Positions 23,480 to 37,560 are shown, counted from the stretch's first letter. The stretch: DNA of 64,000 bases from Cymodocea nodosa (GCA_036874045.1 CM072343.1:17318001-17382000), one strand, 5' to 3'. Numbers and translations are program-made. The notes: a model not told the origin generated them from the letters alone.

Positions 23480-24279
23480 ATGTCGAATTAATGCAGGAAG
23501 TGCTGATCTTTCCACAAGTTGGAACAATTTAAGCATTCAGAGTACATAATATGACAAAAGAAATGGCCACTTAATGCATATATGGGAATGGATATGGTAG
23601 GAAATTTTCCAGTTTAATATTTCATCCATTGATAGAGAACATGGTCTTGAACTAAAATTTCTACATTCTTCACAAAATCATAATGTAAATGTCCTTGAGT
23701 AATAAAATTGACTGCTCAAAGCTAGACGTCATAACATAGCCAAGAAAAGAATCAGCTTTACATTTGTTCTAATAAGATGACACAAGCAAAGATCAGAGGA
23801 ATACAAAAGAAAATGAAACATGTTAGTGAAATCACATTTTGTTCTGTTCACAACTGAAAATTAAAAAAGTACAAAAGATATTTAAGACAAAAAGTAAGCA
23901 ACTGTGAAAAATCATGGAATAACCCAAATTCTTTATTGAATTCAAAAGAGATGCCCCCTCACCCGGTGAATCACAATTGATGCCATTGGGCCAGTTATTT
24001 CAAAATAGAATCAGAAGCAGCTCTAATTTTAATCAATGGGTCTACCAGTGATCCACTGACCGCAGTAGAGGTCTAAAGGAACCAGTACTTGATGATTTAT
24101 TGACTCCCCTCTTCAAGAATCTTTTCTTGCATCTGCACAGCCTATTATTTGGAATCTGGCTTTTAAATATCATATGCCCCACTTGAACTGAGAAGATCCT
24201 TCAGTCTGTCATATTGTCATCTGCACAACATTCTCCAAATCTTGTTTAGCATAATCTTTTGGTGCAATAGTATGGTTCT

Positions 24280-27200
24280 TTATGGCCATCTCTCCCCACT
24301 GGTTCTGGATCCAAGTGAAAACCCATGCTCACTCATGCTTCCCCCAGACAAACGCCTCAGCTTTTGCCAAAACTGTCCAGATCTATTGACTTTCAGAGGC
24401 CCTGAACTAGACTGCCTCCTAAATGAACCAGACACTTCTCTTGTTAGTGTTCCTGATGTCCTAAATATCTCAGAAGCTGATAGCACCCTATCAGACCCTG
24501 AAACTGATGATATGCTCATTCCCAGCTCTGGATCCTGATCAATGACATCTCCTTGGCTGCAGTCTTCTAAGGTTGTATGCTCATTACTTTCGTTGGATAC
24601 CAACTTCAAGGCTTGTACCACCTCACCCATGAATGGACGATTTGATACTTCAGGCTGAACACACATGGAAGCAATGGCCGCTACTTTTGCCACACTATCA
24701 AATGGAACCAAAGAACCTAATGCAGGATCTATTATGACATGCAAACCTTCCCTACTAGTAAGAAGAGGTCGTGCCCATGTAACCAAATTTTCTTGACCTG
24801 GAGGCCGCAGCATATCTACAGGCTTTCTTCCTGTTAGAAGCTCAAGAAGCACCACACCATAACTATAGACATCACTCTTCACAAGCAGATGCCCAGTCAT
24901 AGCATACTCAGGGGCCACATAGCTAGGTGAAAAAGAAAACATTTCATGTCAAAGTGGATCATCAAGTTTCAAAACAAGGAAATCTTATTAAAGCAAAAGT
25001 TCAGTTACATACCCAAAGGTCCCCATGACACGAGTAGAAATGTGTCCGTTTCCCTCATCTAGAGCTGTTCTTGCCAGACCAAAATCAGAAACTTTAGGAT
25101 TAAAGTCGCATTCTAACAAGATGTTGCTTGACTTGAAATCCCGATGTATAACACGAGGATTTGAGTCTTCGTGAAGATATGCAAGGCCTCGAGCTGAACC
25201 AAGTGCAATCTTTAACCGAGTACCCCAATCCAATGGTGCCACTTCCTTGTCACTTCCTGGAATATCACATATAAATCACTTCTCAGGCAAAACAAGTAAC
25301 AATTATTGGAAAGTAGATGTAATCAATTGATTAAATCTGCAACCATCTTAAACAACTTAAAATTCTGTAAATTAATCAATAATTTGCCTATGACTGATAG
25401 TTGCAGATGTAGTTTTAGGATCATGTCATATTATTGCCTGAAGACTACATTCCATAGTTAGCAATGCTGCAGAATATGAGCTCAGACTATTTTCTATAGT
25501 TACAATTGTTTCAGTATCAAAGATCATTTTAGCAAGAGTACAAGACACGAGAGGGTGCCTTATTGACAACAAATAAATAGATGGAATGCAATGACAGCCG
25601 CCAAATCACATAGTGCGGATATTAAGAAGGCATAAGCTGTTGCTCTGATATACAGAATTGTTTAAGTGATAATATATTAAATGAGAATGAAAAAATAACT
25701 TAAAGATGGAACTTCATGCAGTGATACTTCTGAAAAGTGCTTGCTTGACAAAAAATGATGAATGGATGCCAATAAAGTAGTACAGATAACAACCACAGCA
25801 GCTCTACAAGTATGAAGAGAACTGCAACATTAAGTTCTATACATATATAAATTAGGATGGGTGTTTTCTAGGAATATTTTTTCAAGAAACTAGTTTGACA
25901 TACCATGTAAATGGGAATCCACGCTACCATTTGGAATCAGTTCATATACAAGACATCTTAGACGCTCCTCAGTGCATATACCTATCAACTTAACCAAGTT
26001 TCTGTGATGCAAACGGCTAAGCATCTCAACCTCTGCAAAAAACTCTCGGCTACCTTGTTGATCATCTCTCTTAAGAACCTTTACAGCCACCTTAGTTTCA
26101 TCCTCGAGGATGCCTTGATATACAAGCCCAAAACCACCTTCTCCAATTATATTAAAATCTTCAAAGTTGTTTGTAGCTCTTTCAATCTCTGCTGCAGTGA
26201 ATGTCTTAGCTGAACCAGTATATGTAACAATACTAGAGGTAAAGGATCCTGATGCTGAACTAGGATGACTTTGTGATACTTTTGGCCCAATACCTACAAT
26301 GTAGATAACACAAGTAAAAGGTGCACACTAATTTTAGGCCAAAAAAATTATGGTAGTTTCTAATATGATGATGTATAATGGTATAAGGAGAATGTTTTAA
26401 CTTTTAACTTCAGAAAAAATAAAAAGAACAAACCAGAGGAAGAAAGGAAGCATTTATATATAATCCAGAGGAAAAAAGAAGCATTCATACATTTCAATCT
26501 GAGTAAGCCAAATCAGTCAGCTCACCATGTTTTTGACACATGCAAATACCTGTTTCAGCTGACCCCCAATTTCAACCAATGCACATTTTTCCTCTTCCCA
26601 TTTCTTCTTATCTTCATGATTCCCAACTAGCCCTCTTCTCTTATTCTTCCTTGCTACATCTTCTGCAATGCATATCTCCAACAGTTTACTTCTCTATCCA
26701 GCAGACTGATATTTTCAGCTGAAGGTTGCTGTAGTAACAGAAGGGTTGCAAGTTGCGACTGCCCACTACTGTAATACTTTTACACTTTTATACCAGGAAA
26801 AGGGAAAAGAGATGTTATTTTTCAATTTTGACCTTGTAGCATGTGACTTGAAGAAAGTAATAAATATGCTCCAAACATGGACTTGAGCGAATTCATCATC
26901 AATACTTGTCACAGAAAATTTTATCATGTCCCTTTTTACACCTAACAGCACAATATGGCCCTATAAATTAGTGATGTATAATTTAGGTGACTGTTAAAAT
27001 TTCATACCAACAATGCCATGTATCATGTCAATCAACTTGTATGATATATATTTTGCATTATGGTAGGTTATGTTCACTGAGATGCACACATCAGCCTGAC
27101 ATGGTGTATTTTCGGGTCGTATCCTTTTTTCTCTCATTTCCCTCTTCCTGTCTTCTTTTTATCTTCCTCCTCAGTACTCAGACACACCTTACAACCTTTG

Positions 27201-30200
27201 AGCAATCCTTTCTTGTTGTATTTGAAAATTTCAAGCATGCCTAGGACTATAGTAGGTTGAAGGCTCCACCTCTGCACCCTGCCCATAAAGAAACACCTCC
27301 CATTGGACTTCATTCTTGCTGCAGTAGATTTTAAAAAGTCCTCATATAAAATTGATGATATTTTTATAAATTGATGATATTTTGCATTTTGCTGCAGTAG
27401 ATTCTTGCTCGTCTCATATATTTTTTAAAATTGCTGCAATATATTCTCTAGACTTCTTCCGACATTGCACTGGATTTTGAACATACCTCCTTTGGACAGA
27501 AATCTAACATGAAATTGATGATGAATTCCATGGTTTGAACTAGAAGCATGATATATTCAATTTAGCATGGGCATGTAAACAGACAAACCACTTGTCCAGC
27601 ATGGTCTAGATTAGTCACCCAGAATGCTTTGTAATTCTTAGTGCCTATGATATATTCCCTTATACGCTACCACTCTGCCAGGAATCTTTCACCCATGGAA
27701 TTCACCCACAAGCACCCCTAATGAAGGAAATTTAGAAGTAACAGAAAGCATAGGATATAAGAAAGTGATAAAACTACACCACAAGCACAAGCGTGAGAAT
27801 TGGTAAGAAAAAAACAAAGACAGTGCACCATCCACAATATAAAGAAATGTAAAAAGAAAGAAACAGTTTTGTGGCAGACTGGCAGTTTTTCAGTATTGTA
27901 GGCATACAACATGAATCAATTCAGAAGACAACAGTATCATGTCAGAAAATGAGTTACCTGATGCCTTTGAAAAAGGGGGTAGTGAATTCCGAGACACATG
28001 TCTAGTTATATGAGCTCCATCACTAGGCTTTAAAAACAAAAACCAAGCAGCTCCAACAGATAAAACAAAAACTATGACAGATGATACGACAATAATTGCT
28101 ATCAGGCTACCACCAAGCTTTGCCCTTCTTTTCCTTACATCAACCCCAAGAGGATGCATCCTCCTAGAATTATTTTCAGCTCCATCATTAACATTAATAT
28201 TTCCTGGTGGCAGTGGTGGTGATGGAGGAAGTCCTGCATACATTTACAAATGAAGAACACAGACAAAACATATTTTAGTGATAGAATCGAACAAAATATG
28301 CTAGAAATAAAGTGTACTATACTGTAACAAAAAAAAAACGAAAATCATCTGATAAACTGGCATCAGATCCCTGTCAAAGCATACTGGTAGCCTTTTATAT
28401 CTTCAGTTATACTAGACCATGATTAAACAATATCACAATAACATGGATTCAATATTCTATCACTTTATTTAGAAATTTCATGATAGATTGAAAAACAGAA
28501 CAAGAAAAAGGATTATCAAAAATTTTAAAAAATATCATTTTTCCACGGTAGGGCATACATCATGATAGATCATAAGTTCTGCTGAATAGACTTTATTACA
28601 TTTTTATTTATATTGTTATCTAATTTTTAATAGAGAATTGGATTAAGTGGCATGATCATATCCTTAAAGATCAAGGAATGTACCAGTCAGGAAAAGATAA
28701 TTAATTAGTGTAGAAAAAATTAAAAGAAGGTAAGCCTAAATCTAATTAGAAATTATAAGAAAATATTTAAATTTATGTAATTTAACCAAATATTTGATAA
28801 TAGATAAAAATATTTTGAAGAAAAAAATTCATATGGCCAACTTTACATGGTGGGATTATAGCTCATATTTTTGTTATCATTGTTGTCATCCTCATCTAAT
28901 ATTTACCTTTTTGCATTTCTTTTTTGCTTATTTCTCAGCAACTCAGATTTACATTATAGTCTCTTGATTTCTGATTTCTTGGCATACCTAGAATATTCCC
29001 TTTTACCATAAAATGTTATGGAGACTCCATTCAGCAGACCAGAAACTCACCAACCAATGAACTTGTGAAAACAAGGTGGAAGATCTTATTCCATTGACCG
29101 TTGCTAGATATCTATAAATAGAGATTACATATTGGGACAAGTTACAAGAATTTTAATGTGGAACTATTACTCATTGTTAAGGCACAATAACTCTAACACT
29201 CCCTTTCAATTTGAAGCATCTAACTTGCAGCAAACACAAATACAACTGCTAACAAAAAAAATAACTGAAAGTTACAAAAGTAATGGCAACAAGCAAACAC
29301 AAACAACCACATTAACCACATACATGAACAACAGTAGTCAACCATGTTGACCACACACACAAACAGAAACCAATCACAAATCATGTTGACCCTACAATAA
29401 ACAAGGATGAACATTGTTCAACACGCTAAGATATTTGACACATGAACAAAGCCTCCAAGTTACAAATAAATGAATAAATGTACACACAAACATAATCACG
29501 TTCTTGTAGAACACAAACTATTTATTTTGTTCTTATATACTCCCTTTTTCCATTTTTGATCAAAGACATTTTTTTATGTTCCTCCAATTTTTTTTCTCTT
29601 TTTAACATAAAAAAGACATATACATATAAAAGAAGGCATGTACACAAAAGGAAGAAACATACATCTTTCATTTTTCCTTTTCTTATCCATATGCACTTTT
29701 TCCCTCCACCTTCTATTCTTTCCTTTTTCTCCTCACTTTTCTTCCTTTTTCCTTTCCTCCACTCATTTCCATTTTTGTTTCCTTCCTCCACTCATTTCTT
29801 CTCTCTACTGAACAGCACACAAGCAAGATGAAACTTGAATAACTATGCATCCCTTCCATCTCCTCCTCCTCCTCCTCCTTTTTCTTCCTTTCACTAAAGA
29901 CACGTGCAGCTTGAAGGATTGAATGGCCAGCCTAGGACCCAGTCCAAGAGGAACAAGTGGGATGAGCTGGCATGGTAGAGTTGAACACTGGTCAGAGAAG
30001 ATAGTCACTTATCAAAATCTCACATCTTTTTTTGCACTGTCTTCATATGGACAGAGAGGGAGTTGCACAATAAGGACACAAGTTGCAGAGGTTTCCATTG
30101 CTGCTGTTTTGCGTTCTCCTTTATGACAGCAAAGCAAGACAATGGACTGACAGAGATCTGGTCGACTGAGAGGAGGTTGTCTAGTGAAGGAGTTGGTTGG

Positions 30201-33200
30201 GAAGTCAACCAACAATGGGTTAGGAAACTTGGGGAAGATGATGGAAGATGGATAGTTAGGGTTTCAATCACAAAGAGAAAGAAAAAAGGGTTTGAATGGG
30301 GAATAAACACAGAGGGCTCAGGGATACACTATCACCATCACAACAAGGGGTTGACAAGACTAAGGTTTCTCTTTTCTCTTTTTCTCTCAAAAATGCAGGT
30401 TCTAGTACCATGTAAAAACAATGAAGGTGAAAGGTCTTATTCCATTGACTATTATCAAATCTCTATAAATAGAGGTTGCATGATAAGACAATTTACAAGA
30501 ATTCCAATGAGGAACTCTTACTCACTGGTATGACAATAATAACTCTAACAGAACTAATGTAATTTACAAATTGGCAGGCAAGGGATATCCAACAATTTTT
30601 TATCTGCAAAGTAAAGATTAATAAACTATATAACTAAGAATGGAACTCATGTATGCAAATGAATATACTTTATATAACAGCAATAAAAGGGCTCACCAGG
30701 GTAGATGACATATAATACATCATAGTCTCCAAAGTATGATACTTTTATTCCAACCTGCTTGTGCCAGAATTTTTCAGCTATCAAAAGAGCAGTCGTTTTG
30801 TCAAATACTTTTCCAACTGGTACAAGATCAACAAGGACAATGGTCTTTTGAGGCTGATCGGTAGCAGCATTTGCTCCCATTATACGAACTTGGCTTTGAT
30901 TCAGAGAAGTTCCAATAGCAATTTGCTTAGCCAGTGCTGAAAGCAGGGGGAGAAAGGTATACAATGCAACACCAAGTCGCAACTCAACCTTCATTGGTCG
31001 CACACAGGAACAAGAAGATCCTGGAGGACTATTTGTAAAGGGATCCATGCATGTAAATGTTGTACAATCTGCATGTCATATAAACTTGTCAATCAATAAT
31101 AATGAATATCTGACTAATATGGGAGAGTCCCAATGATCAACCTCCTACATGTTGAGAAAAGTTGCTCTTTGGAAATGAATTATAACTAGTGTCATGTAAA
31201 ATAATGGTACCGAAAACAGGGGGTGGAGATGGCAATGCCCGCATTGGTTGTGCTACCGGTGCTGATGAAGGTGGTAATCCTTGTTCATCATGTGGCACTG
31301 GCAACGATGAAGGTGGTGATACCTTAGCAGATGGTGCCAAGGAGTTCCCTGATCCCAAATGTGGTGATCCAGAGGGTGAAACAACTGGTGAATGAACTGA
31401 ACCTGAGAAGGAAAATATATCAAGGTGAACTCAAAATGATCACCCAAGAAAACAGAATTTAAAAAACTTCCAATACTTTGCTTTCGACTGGATGGAGCAA
31501 CTGGTGATGACCCAAAAGGTGAAGGTGGCAGAGCATCCATCTGAAATGGGTTATTATCTACCGAAGGCATGGGCGAGAAAATGGGATCTGGAAAGCATGT
31601 CATAAAATAATAGATGCCAAAAGTTAAAGAAAATACAATTTGTAACTTAAAACATAAGGTCAAAATTTTACAACAAAAAAGACGTGTAATACCATGGCTT
31701 CGACTGGATGGAGTTGTGTGAAAGGGTGCAGGAGCAGGAGCCACCTTAGCTGTTGCCAAAGGAAATGGTGATTGCATAGAAGATGGAGCTGTAATGTATG
31801 CACTGAATCAGCAATTTAAGCAATATGGTTGCAGTTCATTGGAATATAATAAGTCATCAACTACATATTACCCCAAGCAATAGGTGGAGGAGCATGATGC
31901 CTATTATGATTCCTTCCTACTGCTTTAGGTGATGCAAGTGGAGATATCTCCGGAGCTATATCCATGAGAGAGGAATGAGGAGAAAGAAAGCTATGTTACT
32001 TTTTCCAAAATATACAAAATTTAGAAACAGTTTCTTTAATTCTCAAACCTTGACAAGTGGATGGGAAAGATGTATTCCTGGAACTAATGCCCTTGTTGTT
32101 TGAGTGTGTAGGTGAAGAAGGGGGTTGGCCATTAGTTGGGAAATGAGAGATTATAGGAGCAGGTGCTACAATGGGGAATATGAAAGACTTTTGAGTCTTA
32201 GGGCTTGAGGCAGGGGCAAATCCTGCAATAAATAGTAGTTAGTGTATCGTGTAGCATGCATTTCAAGGAAACATGAACTGTCTTTCTTCACTAGATCACC
32301 ACTTTGCAGAGAATTATATCATGAACACTACCTTGCAGAGATGAGTCATGAACCGGGGAAAGTTTGGAGGACGTTTCCATAGAAGGGGCAGCAGGTTGCA
32401 CATGATTATTCTCTCCATGGTTAATAGGTGAAACAGAAAGGAATGGAGGGGAAACAGGGGCTACATATGATATTCAAGGAACAGAGAATTATGAATTCAT
32501 GTACAAAATGGTATTTGTTAGAAACTGAACTAATAATCTTCTAACTTAACACAGATTAAAGTACATGATACATTCTTACTCATATGGGTTATGCCAATGG
32601 ATGATGGAGGTGGAGCAATGATGATTGAACTTGCCACAGGAGGTTCCAGAGGTATCATCATAGGAGGTGATGAAACTGCAGTAGAAAGTTTATGAATAGT
32701 TAGAAAAATATATGAATTTCAATTTTATAAAAAAATTGTGATTGATAAATTGGAGAATACAATGTATTATTACTTGGGGTGAAAACACTTGGTGATTTTC
32801 CATTAGTATCTCCATTTTTAGTATCATGTGGAAAAGATGGTGAAGAAATTGAACCAGAAGGTGAAATATCATCTGTAACATGAAAATTATTTATTGAACT
32901 CTGCAGCAGAATTCATATATTCCAAGTGTTGATCTGAATATAACCTGCCAAAATTGGTGTCATTGGTGGGTGACCTATATATGGAGAACTTGCATTAGAA
33001 CGTCCATCTTCTAATGGAAGCTGACCAGGTGACAGACTAGGTGTAATTGTTCTTGATGAATTCTCATGAGACACGGGACCAGAAACTTGTGTCTCAATAT
33101 GTGGAGCAGCAGCAGTTACCTGTGATGAGGGTGATAAATCATTACCTGCAATAGATGGGGATGGTTATATATTAATAAAAAGGGATGAGAAACTTGTGCA

Positions 33201-36200
33201 CAATGAAACATTGTGAGAAAACATATAATATGATGATAAATAAAGATTAGCAATAAAATAAATTTTAAATAAATGATATCGGAGACAAACATCGTAGCAA
33301 AAATGGAACAAAGGACCATCTTACTCGGTCCCACCTTCAAATCTTTCTATAGAACTTATATTGGTTTGCCTTATTATCAAGACAAACAAAGCATAACAAA
33401 AAACAGCATATGTCATAGCTATACAACCACAAAGTACTGTCCAACATAAATGCATTCATCCTTGAGGATGAAATAATTTTGACGATAAATTGGTGCAAAT
33501 TCTTTTTAAAGATTTATTTATGTTCACTGATCGTGAATATTGAATACTTCAAGAGATGATTTACAGTATATATAAGTGATTTTGAAATAAAAAGGGATGA
33601 GAAACTTGTGCACAATAAAACATTGTGAGAAAACATATAATATGATGATAAATGAAGATTAGCATAAAATAAATTTTAAATAAATGATATCGGAGACAAA
33701 CATCGTAGCAAAAATGGAACAAAGGACCATCTTACTCGGTCCCACCTTCAAATCTTTCTATAGAACTTATATTGGTTTGCCTTATTATCAAGACAAACAA
33801 AGCATAACAAAAAACAGCATATGTCATAGCTATACAACCACAAAGTACTGTCCAACATAAATGCATTCATCCTTGAGGATGAAATAATTTTGACGATAAA
33901 TTGGTGCAAATTCTTTTTAAGGATTTATTTATGTTCACTGATCGTGAATATTGAATACTTCAAGAGATGATTTACAGTATATATAAGTGATTTTGAAATA
34001 AACAATTCAAAGTGTGTTCATGCTTGATGCTAGTTACATTAATTTCAAAAAAATCAAAAAATAATCAAGATTAGTGAACTATAAGTTTGCAGTGCATTAC
34101 ATTTGTTAACCATGCTAAGGTGGCTTCCATTTTAAATTTACTGCATTCCATTGTTAGCCAGGTCTTAGAAAAGGCAAAGATCTATGATAGTTATACACTT
34201 CCTATAAGCATTCAGCTATATTATAGAGGTTTTGAGGATAGAGCTCCCATTGTCATATGCCAAACATGTTCAATTGACATGTAAATTACCTTTCATAGAA
34301 CAACTTTAAGAATTTTCAATTTTAATACATTGCCTTGTGAGTTGCATAACAAAGTATCTGAATTTCAATCATTTATACAGGGAAAATGCATAACTGATAA
34401 GATAAATATGGACAGCAAAGCATCTCCATCTATTTATATTGAACAACAAATGAAATTCAGATGAAACTGAAGGGGACAAAGCCTACCAATAACAACAGAT
34501 ATTTAGATATGAAACACTCTACGTAAGCTATAAACAAAATTATTTGAATGACCATTTACACACAAGCAACACATGTAATCAATAAAAGATATTGATTCCA
34601 AAAGCATTTCTTTAAATCTTATATTAATCAACTCATGAAATTCAAATGAAATCGAAAGAGATCAAAACAAACAATAAATTCGAATATTTTAATTTCAGAT
34701 ATTTAGATAAAAATCACTGGGGATAATCTCAAATGACTGCTAATAAGTTGCAGCTTATCATGAGAATGCCATATTTCTGGATGTGGTTTGACCAATAAAT
34801 TTACAGAATCACAAGTGACAATCAACCACGCTTGTGCAAAGAAATAATTTACCACAGAGCCTAGTGATCCCAATTTGAGCAACTTTGCAAGGCAGACCAC
34901 ATCCCACAACAGAAAAATGAAAAATCTGTACTTTTTTTGCAAGGACAAAAATGACTTTCAAGATATTTCTGTCAGTAATTTGGGTATTTTTAAAAAGTTG
35001 CAAAAAGTAATTTTAGTAATTCTTATGTTGGTTCTCAGTAACAATGACTTTAAAAGTAGTCCACAGATGATGCCCAAGATAATTTACTGAAAAAAAGTGA
35101 ACTCGCTTCATTTTGCTTAAGCATGAGGCATGTACAATGTAATTGGGCCTTGTTAGATTATTATTCTATATATTCAGTCAGGCAAAAAAGTGACATCGCA
35201 TACAACATTGGCTGTACATGTGTTATAAATAGGAGTATTTTTTATGAGAAATAGAATGATATATCCCATTGGCATACATTCTATCATATGATTTGAGCCT
35301 TCACAAGGTTTATTGAGAGAACTTGATCATTTATCCAGAGATTCCTTGTCATTTTCTAAGTTTTGGTTGGTAACAGTAGGTAACATTTATAAAATTAATG
35401 ACAAAAATACGTCCAATTACCTCACCCACACATTCCCTTTTCTGGTTATCTAATACACAAGGGGAGAAATAGCAATAACATAGAAGTGTATAGATCCTAG
35501 ACATCAATGCTTAACTCATGTGCAACTCTCAATACCGTTCCTGAAACAAGTGGGCAATGGATATTAAGCAAGATGAACAAATGTACAAAAAATTCAACAC
35601 AAATATTTACACTGTTCGCCCAATCAGGTGACTTTCACAGGCACCAGTGGATCATTCTTCACCATATTAGACTACACATAATATGAAAGACAACTGCATT
35701 CTAAAGGGAATACATGGTTTTGCAAGTTGAATGTTACAAAATGTTGCAACCTAATTCTAAACAGAAGTTAGCATTTATAACCATCTAGGCATCTACCATA
35801 TATGATGTAGACCTTTTCAGGACCCTACCTGGAAGACACACTTGCTTCCCTTCAAACTCTAGGCTTGCCAACCAAACAGGGAAAGCCCCATTCTAGATGG
35901 TGAGCTATGATATGTATTGATGTTGAATGGCAAAAGTGGAGCTTCAAATTTAGGAGTAATACATGTGTTTTGGGATTCAAACCATCTCAAGATTCTCAAC
36001 ATATACACCACCTCAGGTCTCTTTCAGATATCAATGCCTCACGATTTCTTGTTCAAGACTGTCATTTTTTCAACACTCACTATGAAAGCTGAAGACTCAA
36101 AAATCAGCCCCTTTGTGTACGTGAACGGGAGCTCTTTGCACTACTCATGCTCTTTAGGATTGCCGTATCGCATACTATAATTCATTATAAAGATAGATCT

Positions 36201-36991
36201 TCTATGTTGTGGTTGCATTTGGATGAAGAGCTGACAGATTGTAATGTTCACATGATTTCACAAAAATAATTTTCACATGGGGAACACAGTCACTACAATG
36301 AGAAACGGGTGAATAAATGTTTTTCTTACTGATTTGGAAACTAAGCTTAATATTTTATGCAAAACCTGTGAGCAAGCAAGTGCATGCCAGTAGGAATGTG
36401 CACAATGCACCAGGTAGTAAGATATAGAGCTGCACATCTGTACTTCTGGTAAGTGGTAACTAGACATGGTGGGAAATCTCATGGGTGCGCAGGCATGTGT
36501 CAAATATAAAATCTCCAGAATCAGCAAACGCCCATGAAGGGAAGCAAAGAGGTATCTTTCAAACCTTACTTGGAACTACAGTCCGAAATCTGCGGATCAT
36601 TGTAATTCGGAATAGAATTCACAGGACCTTGAGCATGATCCTAGGACCTATTCTGGTAATTCATGGTTCCCAAACCAATTCATTGGAATGTAAGATGCAG
36701 TGTCAAGTCCCCTTTCTCATCGCTCTTCGACCTTTCCATAATCGAAATCAGCAAGAGAAAGGCAGACAGCATCACCCACTCCGAAAGGAAAGGCCCAATA
36801 GAGAATGCAACCCACAAAATTGATGACAAGAATCAGAACCACATCAAAAGAAGCAAGCTAACAGAGGGAAAAAAAAAAGGAGCACAGACAAAACTTCACC
36901 TACCTTTACATTCATTAGTATACGCGAGAACAACCACAAAGAAGATAAACCATGCAATCGACCAACATCGCAATTCCAGCCGCTGCCCCAT
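24280..36991 (-). CDS. ALE2: ALE2-like receptor-like serine/threonine kinase with proline-rich ectodomain
   Basis: Plasma-membrane receptor kinase like Arabidopsis ALE2, needed for epidermal and cuticle differentiation. Exons in transcript order: 36991-36904, 33145-32945, 32872-32774, 32675-32580, 32460-32332, 32222-32049, 31955-31872, 31788-31693, 31587-31477, 31402-31211, 31068-30697, 28233-27958, 26293-25904, 25256-25013, 24922-24280. All are in phase, giving 1,064 residues. Order: signal peptide (1-29, [12 protein letters not shown]); Pro/Ser-rich ectodomain (30-423); Cys module [10 protein letters not shown]...SCSCVRP with a following folded region (424-547); transmembrane segment (about 589-615, [18 protein letters not shown]); kinase (about 670-920) with [23 protein letters not shown] (Asp near 808), DFG and APEYA; Ser-rich tail. 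All catalytic residues are present and it is an RD kinase. It is longer than ALE2 (744) because of the ectodomain. The start was chosen because its 88-nt exon gives a signal peptide and the exact phase exon 2 needs. The 3.8-kb first intron makes that exon less certain. Confidence 0.9.
28626..28895 (+). mobile_element. LINE 3'-end fragment in the kinase intron
   Basis: The plus strand encodes remains of the LINE C-terminal segment ([10 protein letters not shown], matching the family LRWFGHI region), then the same 3' tail as the flippase-intron LINE: a catatggccaact-like block, ggattat, and a GTTATCATTGTTGTC-type end. It is severely 5'-truncated and antisense to the kinase gene, in the intron between exons 12 and 11. 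Confidence 0.62.
29064..30550 (-). mobile_element. Small non-coding LTR element (TRIM-like) with target-site duplication
   Basis: The two LTRs (29064-29198, 135 bp; 30411-30550, 140 bp) begin TGTTAGAGTTATT on the minus strand and end in CA. The flanking 5-bp duplication GAACT is at 29059-29063 and 30551-30555. On the minus strand the LTR at the right is followed by a tRNA-Met-type primer site (tggtactagaacc), and the other LTR is preceded by a purine-rich tract (aaattgaaagggag). The 1.2-kb internal region shows no retroviral-type coding. The element is structurally complete but non-autonomous, inserted in the same sense as the kinase gene. The LTRs differ visibly (roughly one site in four to five), so it is old. 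Confidence 0.82.
33181..34002. repeat. Near-identical 412-bp tandem duplication in kinase intron 1
   Basis: Copy 1 is 33181-33592 and copy 2 is 33593-34002, head to tail, both starting agggatgagaaacttgtgc and ending gattttgaaataa. By eye they differ at about four positions, so the duplication is recent. No coding content or element termini were recognised. It starts 36 bp upstream (transcript sense) of kinase exon 2. Confidence 0.95.
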
Positions 36992-37560
36992 GCTCTTTGT
37001 TCTCCTACCTCACCACCTTCTACAAGCACCAACCCATCAAAAGAGGGTCACGGGACGATACAATCCACAACCCAGATAGCACCAGAGAGATCACAAAAAG
37101 ACCAACCCATGACCGGACCTCCAGAGCTAAATAAAAAGAGGGGTGGCACCACAAGAAAACGGAAAGTAAACAGCAGCAGAAGGAAAAGAAGAAGAATGTA
37201 AAAGTTAAAAAGAACCCAAGACTACAAATTGAAGTGACGGCTTTCCAAGGCCGTAACGATTAGCTCACGGGAACAGATGTCTTCTTAAACGATACGCTAA
37301 CGCCAAGGGGAACTAATGCCGGACCTACAAAGACCACCACCACCACCATCTGGCACCTCCCTCTTCCTCTCTACTCCACAGCAAGGACCCCGGCGTCCAG
37401 ACGAGAAAATCGAGAGATGGGTAGGGAAGGGAGGTGAGTCCAGAACGTCGTGGAAGCGTAAAGGTGGAATTTTTACAGAGGAATCAAAGGTGGTGGGGGA
37501 CTGACTCCTTGCGGTGGACCACTCGGTGGGTGTGAAGATGACTGGGAGCTAGTGAGCTTT
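36992..37560 (-). promoter_or_regulatory. Probable 5' UTR / promoter of the ALE2-like kinase
   Basis: GC-richer than the surrounding spacer, with CT/CCACC-rich stretches, immediately upstream of the proposed start codon at 36991. A weak TATA-like ctttttattta lies near 37128-37140 on the minus strand. Inference from position and composition only. Confidence 0.35.

Larger units (their letters stand above)
18851..24279. other. Spacer between the HOTHEAD-like and receptor-kinase genes
   Basis: This holds the HOTHEAD-like promoter (from 18851 upward) and the kinase 3' region (below 24280). It contains a GA microsatellite (19747-19770) and a G21 run (23459-23479). A reading frame of 130 codons at 21172-21564 has no family I can recognise and no intron or homology support. 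The rest shows nothing identifiable. Confidence 0.5.

Noticed and set aside
15913-36991. HOTHEAD-like and ALE2-like genes as an epidermis/cuticle gene cluster
   Set aside because: Two neighbouring genes with related Arabidopsis roles could easily be chance; nothing in the sequence shows shared regulation.
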